From positions 1-8,592 of the forward strand of contig JBCCMQ010000031.1 of the NCBI GenBank assembly GCA_039026235.1: a stretch of 8,592 bases of DNA. The letters are read 5' to 3'. The notes below the pieces were generated by a model. The model was not told where the DNA came from and did not search any database. It was given only the letters and a program-made list of their open reading frames with translations. The position numbers were made by a program, and so were the translations under genes. This document shows, piece by piece, positions 1 through 5,646 of the stretch. How positions within the stretch are numbered: the first letter of the stretch is position 1; each line of letters opens with the position of its first letter. The DNA comes from JBCCMQ01 sp039026235. GTDB taxonomy: Bacteria > Pseudomonadota > Alphaproteobacteria > Rhodobacterales > Rhodobacteraceae.

Positions 1-110
1 ACGGTTTTGCCCTCAAGATCGATGCCGTGGCCACCAGCGAAAGCGGTGCTGGCTGCTGCTGCGGCCACAAGGCCAAGCGCCACGCGATGCGTGGTTTTCG
101 TCAGTGTCAT
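1..110 (-). CDS. Secreted substrate-binding protein, N-terminal fragment (probably TctC-type tricarboxylate transporter receptor)
   Basis: The gene runs off the left edge; only the first 36 codons are present. They begin with a basic start (MTLTKTTHR), then a hydrophobic Ala-rich stretch and an AFA cleavage-like site near residue 24, so this is a Sec signal peptide for periplasmic export. The mature start (about GGHGIDLEGKTV) resembles periplasmic receptors of tripartite tricarboxylate transporters, where a 'GKTV.W..PF' segment opens the binding domain; the rest of that motif lies outside the window. ATG at 110-108 is preceded by a strong GGGAGG ribosome binding site at 121-116. It is divergent from a TctD/TctE-like two-component system, the usual arrangement for such transporters. 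Export is well supported. The family call rests on a few residues plus the neighbours, and another ABC or TRAP binding protein is possible. Confidence 0.5.
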   Translation of the reverse strand, partial: MTLTKTTHRVALGLVAAAAASTAFAGGHGIDLEGKT

Positions 111-239
111 GGTTTCCTCCCATTAGCCGCGCTCTCCTCAGCACGGTCTTCCATTGGCTCGCACTGATTCCCGCGAGCTTGGCACAACTTTAGCCCGAGA
201 AAGCTTGCACGAAGCCTTCATCATAGCAAAAAGTTCCCT
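111..239. promoter_or_regulatory. Divergent control region with repeated AGCTTG(G)CAC elements
   Basis: This 129-bp region separates the secreted binding-protein gene from the response regulator gene and must hold both promoters. The plus strand has two copies of AGCTTG(G)CAC, at 176-185 (with an extra G) and 202-210, and a weaker relative GGCTCGCAC at 156-164. OmpR-family regulators usually bind tandem direct repeats, so these may be sites for the adjacent regulator. The sequence from 180 to 194 also fits the sigma-54 -24/-12 pattern (TGGCAC, 5 nt, TAGC; consensus TTGC), with GG and GC correctly spaced, which would place a start near 205. No convincing sigma-70 promoter was found. Functional assignment is inference. 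Confidence 0.3.
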
Positions 240-911
240 ATGCGCATTGTTCTGGTGGAAGATAACGAAGCCCTGAGAAAAGGTATCACCTATCGGCTCA
301 GTGACGATGGCCATGCCGTGGATGCGCTCGACGACGGTGACGCCGCAGATCATTTCTTGGCGCAAGAAGACGGCGACCTGGTTATTCTCGACATCAATCT
401 GCCGGGGCTGAGCGGCCTTGATGTGCTGCGCAAGATGCGCCGGCGCGGTGACGAGCGCCCGGTCATCTTGTTGACGGCACGGGCCCGCACCGAAGACCGC
501 GTCGAAGGGCTCGACAGCGGCGCTGATGATTATCTGGTCAAACCCTTCGCCATGGATGAACTGGCCGCGCGCGTGCGGGCGCTGGCACGGCGCCAGGGGA
601 CCGAATTCAGACAACATCTGGCGCTGGGGCCACTTAAGCTTGACCTTGAGGGTCCCGCGCTTTCGCACGAAGGCCGGGCGCTCGATGTCCCGCGCCGCGA
701 ATTGTTGTTGCTGTCTGCACTCGCCCGGGCCGAGGGAAGACCCGTGTCTAAAACCGCAATACTAGACCAGCTTTACGGCGCCGGCAGCGAAACCGAAGAG
801 AAAGTGGTTGAGGTCTATGTTTCCCGTCTCAGAAAACGGCTGTCGCGGTTTGGAATCGTGATCCACGCCCGGCGCGGTATCGGCTACGTTCTCAGCACCG
901 GCGCGTCATGA
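240..911 (+). CDS. OmpR/PhoB-family response regulator, TctD-like
   Basis: This is the DNA-binding output protein of a two-component system, 223 residues, the usual length for the OmpR family. The receiver domain (about 1-115) shows the acidic pair E7/D8, the phospho-acceptor D51 in LVILDINLPG, T79 in ILLTAR, and K101 in DDYLVKPF. The C-terminal winged helix (about 124-220) has the family pattern, including a recognition region EEKVVEVYVSRLRKRL and the wing RRGIGYVL. The start at 240 is taken because the receiver sequence begins immediately (MRIVLVEDNEAL). No clear Shine-Dalgarno lies in front of it, so translation may be weak or leaderless. Its stop overlaps the kinase start by 4 nt (ATGA, 908-911), implying translational coupling. 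The TctD-like label comes from the TctE-like partner and the divergent transporter-type gene, so the carboxylate role is inferred. Confidence 0.93.
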   Translation: MRIVLVEDNEALRKGITYRLSDDGHAVDALDDGDAADHFLAQEDGDLVILDINLPGLSGLDVLRKMRRRGDERPVILLTARARTEDRVEGLDSGADDYLVKPFAMDELAARVRALARRQGTEFRQHLALGPLKLDLEGPALSHEGRALDVPRRELLLLSALARAEGRPVSKTAILDQLYGAGSETEEKVVEVYVSRLRKRLSRFGIVIHARRGIGYVLSTGAS

Positions 912-2275
912 CCGGCACACTTTCTCTGCGTGGTCGTCTTACAGCGATCATTTTGACGCCGCTAATTCTGATTGCCATTGCCGTCAGCGGATGGGCAATC
1001 ATCGATGCGCAGGCCCGGGCAGATGATCGATTCAACCGCGCACTTCTTTCCGCGGCCTTGGCAGTGTCGCGCGATGTGGCTGTATCGGGCGGCGACGCAC
1101 TCAGCCCATCGACGAACGCGTTGTTGCGGAACAGTTTCGGCGGCCAGGTGTTCTATCATGTTTTTGCGCCGGACGGAGTGTTTGTAACCGGCTATGCGAC
1201 GCCGCCCACTCCGGTGTCTGACACGCTGCGCGACCGCCAGGGTCAGCAGTATTTTGAAGGTGTTCACCAACGGCGCCCTGTCCGTGCGATCCGTTTTATA
1301 GACGCAATGCAGGTCGACGGGCTTTCAGGCAACTTCACTGTCACCATCTGGCAAGACCGAAGCCACCGCGATGCGCTGGTTCGTGAATTGGTGCAAGGCA
1401 CGCTTCTGGTTACGTCAATACTGGTTCTCACGGTGGCGTTCATCGTGTGGTTCGGCGTGCGTTACGGGCTCCGCCCGCTGAATGATCTCGAAGACGCCAT
1501 TGCGCGTCGGTCCAGTGACGATCTGGGCAGCATCCAACGGGGCGTGCCGGCGGAGGTCACAGGCATCGTCACGCGCCTGAACGGTCTCTTTGCGCAGGTC
1601 TCGCGAAGCATGAATGATCAGATGGATTTCATCTCAAACGCTGCACATCAGCTCCGAAACCCGATCGCCGGAATTCTTGCGCTTGCAGAGGCGGCCCAAA
1701 ACGCACCCAACGAAAATGAGGCGAAACGGCGAACCAACGATCTTCTCGACGCTGCCCAAAAGGCCGCCGACCTGAGCCAGAAGCTCTTGCTGATGGAGCG
1801 GGCCAAGGTCCTAGTGCCCGCATCGATGCAGACACAGTTCGACTTGTCTGCGACTTTGGCGTCCGTCTTGGACGACTTCGCCGCGACTGTTCCCAAAGGT
1901 GTCATGGTAGAAGAAGACATTCATGAAGGTCTATTTCTGACCGGTGACGAAACCGTCATCCGCGAGGCGATCACCAATCTTCTGGACAATTCTATTCGGC
2001 ACGGCGGGCCAAGCCTGAGCAAAGTACGTGTGGATGCCTTCAGGCAAGATCACAAAGCGATTGTGACAGTCGCCGACAACGGCGCAGGTCTTGGCAACGT
2101 AGATCCCGAACGCGCTCTGAAGCGCTTTGAGCAGATTGGCCCGAACCCGGGAAGTGGGCTGGGACTTTCATTTGTAGATGCCGTGATGCGAGGGCATGGC
2201 GGGCAGCTTATCCTTTCAGAGGCAAAACCGGGGTTGAGCGCAAGACTCATTTTTGAAATCTATTACGCACAGTGA
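908..2275 (+). CDS. Membrane sensor histidine kinase, TctE-like
   Basis: This is the inner-membrane sensor partner of the upstream regulator, 455 residues. The order is a first membrane segment (about 12-32), a periplasmic sensor of about 130 residues, a second membrane segment (about 163-184), a HAMP-like linker (185-235), a dimerisation/phosphotransfer domain with phospho-acceptor H247 in AAHQLRNPIAG, and a GHKL ATPase domain. The ATPase domain shows an N box (EAITNLLDNSIRHG, 353-366), G1 (DNGAGLG, 390-396), an F box (RFEQ) and G2 (GSGLGL, 415-420). A single periplasmic domain between two membrane helices with an 'HQLR' H box is typical of TctE-like kinases, which sense tricarboxylates and related acids. 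Position +1 of the H box is Gln rather than Glu and +4 is Asn rather than Thr. All core motifs are present, so it should be active. The ligand cannot be read from the sequence. Confidence 0.92.
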   Translation: MTGTLSLRGRLTAIILTPLILIAIAVSGWAIIDAQARADDRFNRALLSAALAVSRDVAVSGGDALSPSTNALLRNSFGGQVFYHVFAPDGVFVTGYATPPTPVSDTLRDRQGQQYFEGVHQRRPVRAIRFIDAMQVDGLSGNFTVTIWQDRSHRDALVRELVQGTLLVTSILVLTVAFIVWFGVRYGLRPLNDLEDAIARRSSDDLGSIQRGVPAEVTGIVTRLNGLFAQVSRSMNDQMDFISNAAHQLRNPIAGILALAEAAQNAPNENEAKRRTNDLLDAAQKAADLSQKLLLMERAKVLVPASMQTQFDLSATLASVLDDFAATVPKGVMVEEDIHEGLFLTGDETVIREAITNLLDNSIRHGGPSLSKVRVDAFRQDHKAIVTVADNGAGLGNVDPERALKRFEQIGPNPGSGLGLSFVDAVMRGHGGQLILSEAKPGLSARLIFEIYYAQ

Positions 2276-2322
2276 ATGTCGCTGAGACCTTAAATCCGCA
2301 ACCATCTTACTCAGGTTTCTTT

Positions 2323-2356
2323 TGGAGCCACAATGCAAAAGGGTTGCCGGGCTCCA
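2323..2356. repeat. Nested inverted repeat downstream of the sensor kinase
   Basis: TGGAGCC (2323-2329) is perfectly complementary to GGCTCCA (2350-2356). Inside the 20-nt loop, GCAA (2335-2338) can pair with TTGC (2344-2347). It sits 48 nt after the kinase stop and could stabilise or end the two-gene transcript. No U-rich tract follows, so it is not a standard intrinsic terminator. Confidence 0.4.
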
Positions 2357-2417
2357 TGGCGTGTCCTCGCGATTTGCCAGCATATGCGTCCTCTGCAAAA
2401 CCAACATTTTTTTCGTA

Positions 2418-2490
2418 GCGCCCGTGGCGCACATGGATCGAACTTCCGCCGCAAAACCAAGCCCAACGGTTTTCGACACCGTTGCCAACC
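2418..2490 (+). pseudogene. Probable decayed tRNA-Arg relic
   Basis: From 2418 the sequence lines up without gaps with a bacterial tRNA-Arg gene of the GCGCCCGTAGCTCAGCTGGA type as I remember it. About 20 of the first 26 bases match, including the whole 5' acceptor strand GCGCCCG (2418-2424) and the D-arm core TGGAT. The T-loop signature TTCGA (2472-2476) falls at exactly the offset expected for a 77-nt tRNA. The middle and the 3' acceptor strand do not match: the 3' strand, which should be CGGGCGC, reads GCCAACC, the anticodon stem does not pair and T33 is G. It therefore cannot be a working tRNA. A separate 7-bp hairpin, CAACGGT/ACCGTTG (2464-2470 with 2478-2484, 7-nt loop), covers the T-arm position. 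A chance match is not excluded. Confidence 0.3.
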
Positions 2491-2778
2491 ACCGCTTTGG
2501 CTGGCTGACGATTACCTAGGTGGCCACCCCGAGGCGTTACACTTGCGTGTCCAATTCCTTTCCAGCGCCCAAAGCATCCGTCGAATTCTATTCGATAGCG
2601 ATGTCAGACTGAAAAGGCGTCTTGTTGTCCCGCTTGCGCCCCATGCCGCCAGTGCTATCGGCCCAAATTATGCAGGCCGCGTCGCCCTTAACGGCGATGC
2701 CAACTGTTGAAGCCGCCCCGTAGCGCACTGGTCCTTAGCGGCCACTGGCAATGCCCACCAGGGCGACATTCAAAAGTC

Positions 2779-3474
2779 TCACGCCAAGTCCTTGCGCCCA
2801 AAGATCAGGAGCAACGCAATCGCAACCGCCATTAGCGCCATCGCGGGCGGCAGAGGCACGGGCGTTGGCGCTTTTTTGAGGTCAACGAGAACACTAACCG
2901 ATACGTTACCTTGTTTCGTGAACACAAAGGTTGCGGTTGCCGTTTGCGAAGGGTCGTTCAGCCCATTGATAAGAAGCCCTGAAAAAAGGTCGGGTCCAAA
3001 GCTGTCGTCGGTCAAGGCACTGCCTGAAGGATCAAAAACGGCGTAGGTTAGGGTTTGCAATGTCCACCCATTGAACTGCTCTGCCGCAACCGAGTGCCGC
3101 GATTGGATGAGGTCGCCCGCGGCCGTTGGATCTGCGCCCCTGACCTGGGTGTCATTCACCTGAATCGGGCGCAGCGGGTCCGGTCGCGTGGCTTGTTGAA
3201 AGCCGTATGTGCCAAGTGATCCAGAAATGGTGATGGCAGTGTTCAGATATCTGCTGATGCCTGGGGTGGAACCTCCCTGCAGGGGCGCGTTGTCAAAAGT
3301 GAATTTCGCCGAAAGTGTTTCGCCCACACCAAATGGCGCGACGGACAGGAAATCTGTCGATCCGGAAAGGATACCTTCGATTTCCCCGTTGAAGAACACG
3401 TCGAATGTGGCGGCCCGTGTCTGAACGGTCCAGCCGAAGGTTGCCACGAATGCCAAAACAAAAAGCCTCAACAC
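2779..3474 (-). CDS. Secreted protein with VPLP-type PEP-CTERM/exosortase sorting tail
   Basis: This is a 231-residue exported protein of unknown function. An N-terminal signal peptide (LRLFVLAFVATFGW, cleavage near TRA|A at residue 21) is followed by a beta-rich, Ser/Thr/Gly/Asn-rich body with only scattered charge. The end has the three-part sorting signal: the motif VPLPPA (206-211), a hydrophobic helix (about 211-224) and a short basic tail (GRKDLA). This arrangement defines PEP-CTERM and VPLPA-CTERM proteins, which an exosortase processes and which often go to the surface or extracellular matrix. The frame is open to a TTG at 3501, but I prefer GTG at 3474-3472. It follows a strong GGGAGG site (3485-3480) with 5-nt spacing, and the signal peptide starts there; TTG at 3471 is also possible. 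No exosortase gene lies in the window. It diverges from the LysR gene. Confidence 0.75.
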   Translation of the reverse strand: MLRLFVLAFVATFGWTVQTRAATFDVFFNGEIEGILSGSTDFLSVAPFGVGETLSAKFTFDNAPLQGGSTPGISRYLNTAITISGSLGTYGFQQATRPDPLRPIQVNDTQVRGADPTAAGDLIQSRHSVAAEQFNGWTLQTLTYAVFDPSGSALTDDSFGPDLFSGLLINGLNDPSQTATATFVFTKQGNVSVSVLVDLKKAPTPVPLPPAMALMAVAIALLLIFGRKDLA

Positions 3475-3641
3475 ACTCTCCTCCCAAACACTCCAACGCA
3501 AATGTCAAAGACACATGTCGAATGACGCATGACCTGAACCTCAGACGGGAGCTTTCCTTGACATGCAGCCGCAATCAATCAACGACTGTGCAAGGATACT
3601 ATGCAGAAATGCATATTAAACGAGAATGATGTTCGGAACAC
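3475..3641. promoter_or_regulatory. Divergent promoter region between the PEP-CTERM-type and LysR genes, with an inverted repeat
   Basis: This 167-bp region holds a perfect inverted repeat, TATGCA-GAAA-TGCATA (3600-3615), with 6-bp arms and a 4-bp spacer, 26 bp before the LysR start. LysR-type regulators bind dyads of this kind and usually repress their own gene while controlling a divergent one. A -10-like GATACT (3595-3600) abuts the repeat, but no good -35 lies at the right distance. A perfect TTGACA at 3558-3563 has no matching -10 at 16-18 bp. The operator role is inferred. Confidence 0.4.
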
Positions 3642-4526
3642 ATGGAATGGGATGACCTGAAATACGTCCTTGCAGCGGCACGGTCCGGCTCATTTCTTGG
3701 GGCTGCACATCTGTTGCAGGTACAGCAGACGACAGTTGGGCGTAGGATCAAGGCCCTTGAAACCGACCTAGGGCACGCGTTGTTCGAAAGGTCTCGGGAC
3801 GGCTGCGTTCCCACCCGGGTGTGCCAGGACATTCTGCCCGCGGCGGAAGCGATGGAGGCCAAGGTACAGGAAATCACCCTTACCAGCCTGCGGACCCAGG
3901 CGCGGCCCGAAGGCCTTGTGCGCATTCATACGGCGGGCTGGATCCTTGACCAGGTGCTTATTCCCGCCCTGCCTGAGTTCTTGAAAAAGTATCCGAACGT
4001 GCAAACGTTTTTCGTTGCCGATGTGACCGATACCGTTACCGACGAGTCCGTTGCATCTTGCGCGCTTCGGTTTGATGTCATGGCAAAGCGAAATGAGATT
4101 GAGGCCGAAATCGTGGACATCCCGTTTTCCGTTTATCTGCCGCGCGATGTGAACGAAGAGGGCCTGCGATGGGTATCCAATCACGGCGGCAACGTAAAAC
4201 TCAGAACTCTCGGGTGGCTCGAAGGACAGGGTGTGTTACGCGAAGACATCAACTGCTTTGCCAATGACGCGCTTCTTCTTTGTTCCGCGATCCGACGCGG
4301 CATTGGACAAGGGCTCATCCCCGATTTTCCGCGACGACAATACTCCGAGATAAAACGGCGAAATGACGGGCCGCCAGACCTGATACGCAAGCTTCGCTCA
4401 ATCGTACCGCGCCGACATGTTACCCGCCCCGAAATGCAGGCGGTCTTGGGATGGCTGAACACCACACTGGTCGGCCGATTTGGGCCGCAGCGAGCCAGCC
4501 AGCAAACCCGCTATAGCAGGTCATAG
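3642..4526 (+). CDS. LysR-family transcriptional regulator
   Basis: This 294-residue protein has the length and layout of a LysR-type DNA-binding regulator. The N-terminal winged helix-turn-helix covers about residues 4-62: WDDLKYVLAAARSGSFLGAA, then the recognition helix around QTTVGRRIKALE (29-40), then LGHALFERSRDG. A linker helix follows, then an effector-binding domain from about 90 that is fairly degenerate. The C-terminal part (FANDALLLCSAIRRGIGQGLIPDF) matches the usual end of the second effector subdomain, where the protein judges ligand and position. ATG at 3642 is chosen because the HTH begins at once; only a weak ribosome binding site precedes it. The gene diverges from the PEP-CTERM-type gene and may regulate it and itself through the inverted repeat at 3600-3615. 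The ligand is unknown. Confidence 0.9.
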   Translation: MEWDDLKYVLAAARSGSFLGAAHLLQVQQTTVGRRIKALETDLGHALFERSRDGCVPTRVCQDILPAAEAMEAKVQEITLTSLRTQARPEGLVRIHTAGWILDQVLIPALPEFLKKYPNVQTFFVADVTDTVTDESVASCALRFDVMAKRNEIEAEIVDIPFSVYLPRDVNEEGLRWVSNHGGNVKLRTLGWLEGQGVLREDINCFANDALLLCSAIRRGIGQGLIPDFPRRQYSEIKRRNDGPPDLIRKLRSIVPRRHVTRPEMQAVLGWLNTTLVGRFGPQRASQQTRYSRS

Positions 4527-4940
4527 CTGGTCTAGGGGTCGCCGCCGTTGAACAAAAATTGCCCGAATACAGATTTCCAGCCCAGTTTTTGGCAGCCCTT
4601 GTTTGAAGCTGACCACGGCTTGAAAAGTTCAAAGCCTTTAAGAAAGCTCTGCGCGAGGCACCGGAAGAACGTGCAGTGGCACAGATGCTTCTAAAGCGTA
4701 AGACAAGATCTCGCGTACGATGCACTAGAAACAGCCCCCGGATCGGTGCTCGGGGCGAAAACGCCCCTTCCAATCGGCTGGACTAGCTTACCAGTGACAC
4801 TGCCCGCAACCCCGGCTTTGGGCGCGCGACCATTCTATTTCAAAGGGTGGCGGATTGGCGCGACATTGAAGAATCCGTTGCAACTCAAGGCCTGAATAGG
4901 TGACACTAAAACGGATGCAATTCGCAAACCGGGACAGGTA
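4527..4940. other. Intergenic region with a coding-like fragment lacking a start
   Basis: No complete gene is supported over these 414 bases. A plus-strand frame runs from 4613 to the TAG at 4784-4786, 57 codons from stop to stop. Its first half reads like a real helical protein (LEKFKAFKKALREAPEERAV, then AQMLLKRK), but there is no start codon at its head, only an internal GTG and ATG. The preceding sequence continues plausibly in a different frame, so it could be a frameshifted remnant of a lost gene. The minus-strand frame across 4420-4773 overlaps the LysR gene and looks like a shadow. A promoter for the lipoprotein gene must lie at the right end; I could not identify it. Confidence 0.4.
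4752..4767. terminator. GC-rich hairpin, possible weak terminator
   Basis: GGGGCG (4752-4757) pairs perfectly with CGCCCC (4762-4767) around an AAAA loop, followed on the plus strand by TTCC. The stem is strong but the T-tract is only two bases, so it is a poor intrinsic terminator for plus-strand transcripts leaving the LysR gene, and it lies 225 nt beyond that stop. A structural role in decayed sequence is equally possible. Confidence 0.3.
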
Positions 4941-5537
4941 ATGAACGTTCGGATCACGCGCAAAACCTTTGTATATACGACAGCATTGTTTCTGGGGCTG
5001 GTCGGCTGCACGGCAGAAATGATTGTTGGTGCGGTACCCGCGACGCAGGAAGAAATAGCCGAAATGGAACCTTATCTTGCGTCTGAGGAAGCTCTTCGCG
5101 GCTTTTTGGCGGGCCACACAAGAAAGACATATGACCGGTTCCACGGCACACAGATTGAATACTTCGATACGGATGGCCGCGCGTACCTTTGGTACCCAGG
5201 GAACGGGCTTGCGGTGCCAAGTTTCTGGAAAACGGAAAGCCACTGGAAGACAGCGGCAAACCCGATGGGTGAATCGGAACTTTGCTTTCTGTATTCCCGA
5301 CAGGCTTACAATCCTGTCACCCGGGAATTTGGTGGCCTGTGGGAATGTATGAAGGGTGAAACGGCGCTCTACCTGACGGATGAGGTTGTCGCGGGTGATG
5401 TCTTCAACCTGAAAAGTTCCTTCCTGCCCTACGTCCTGCCAGAGGGAACCGACGTTTCGATCCGCGCGGCCCTGCAACAGTCTGGCCGAAACGTAACGAT
5501 CGGAGAGAACAGGGTAACATGGGATTGGCGCAACTAA
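4941..5537 (+). CDS. Small lipoprotein of unknown function
   Basis: This 198-residue protein starts with a basic stretch and a hydrophobic helix ending in a lipobox, LVGC (C23), so it is predicted to be lipidated and anchored in the envelope. Residue +2 is Thr rather than Asp, which favours the outer membrane by the usual sorting rule. After a short linker with acidic patches there is an aromatic-rich globular body (about 60-197) with YEFDTDGRAYLWYPG-like character: EYFDTDGRAYLWYPG at about 73-87, paired cysteines C115 and C136 that could form a disulfide, and a WDW ending. I do not recognise the family; some short periplasmic DUF proteins have a similar 'GR.Y.W' plus Cys layout, but this is weak. 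ATG at 4941 follows an AGG in GGACAGGTA. It is convergent with the ribosomal-protein block and appears to be a single-gene unit. Confidence 0.75.
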   Translation: MNVRITRKTFVYTTALFLGLVGCTAEMIVGAVPATQEEIAEMEPYLASEEALRGFLAGHTRKTYDRFHGTQIEYFDTDGRAYLWYPGNGLAVPSFWKTESHWKTAANPMGESELCFLYSRQAYNPVTREFGGLWECMKGETALYLTDEVVAGDVFNLKSSFLPYVLPEGTDVSIRAALQQSGRNVTIGENRVTWDWRN

Positions 5538-5586
5538 GATACCGTCGGCCGTCAGCGTAAGACTTTACAATCAAGCGTGGTCGGAC

Positions 5587-5612
5587 CCGCCAATGACCGC
5601 GGTCGTTGGCGG
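5587..5612. terminator. Long hairpin between convergent genes
   Basis: CCGCCAATGACC (5587-5598) is nearly an exact inverted repeat of GGTCGTTGGCGG (5601-5612). It gives an 11-bp stem around a CGCG tetraloop with one T·G pair (an A·C mismatch on the other strand). It lies between the lipoprotein stop (5537) and the stop of the gene downstream of rplW (5647), where a shared two-way terminator or transcript end barrier would be expected. Neither strand has a T-run after it, so factor-independent termination is doubtful. Confidence 0.4.
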
Positions 5613-5646
5613 ATGGCAGCCAATTGCGGGGGCTATAGAACCTCGC

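Larger units (their letters stand above)
2276..2778. other. Intergenic region of about 500 bp with no convincing gene
   Basis: The stretch lies between the kinase stop and the stop of the minus-strand secreted protein. Frames here are short or have non-coding-looking, low-complexity translations, and the longest (plus strand, 2333-2710) has no ribosome binding site or recognisable motif. It does hold a nested inverted repeat (2323-2356) and a tRNA-like stretch (2418-2490), listed separately. A run of seven T at 2407-2413 has no GC-rich hairpin before it. The minus-strand frame at about 2590-2705 is open for some 35 codons but starts nowhere sensible. The region looks like debris of older sequence, which is an inference. 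Confidence 0.6.

Noticed and set aside
138..668. A 176-codon minus-strand open frame opposite the response regulator
   Set aside because: It is a shadow of a receiver domain with every catalytic residue in place.
2407..2413. A run of seven T that could end a terminator
   Set aside because: No GC-rich hairpin precedes it on the plus strand; the nearest hairpin (2418-2430) lies after it.
2590..2705. A minus-strand frame of about 35 codons with protein-like residues, considered as a transposase fragment
   Set aside because: I could not match it to any transposase family, it has no start signal, and no terminal inverted repeats are visible.
2333..2710. A 125-codon plus-strand open frame after the kinase gene
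   Set aside because: It has no ribosome binding site, its translation shows no domain or plausible fold, and it runs across the tRNA-like stretch and a hairpin.
3558..3563. A perfect TTGACA -35 element
   Set aside because: No -10-like sequence lies 16-18 bp downstream, and the GATACT at 3595 is too far away.
4788..5477. A 229-codon minus-strand open frame opposite the lipoprotein gene
   Set aside because: The plus-strand frame has a lipobox signal peptide and a ribosome binding site, whereas this frame has no recognisable features.
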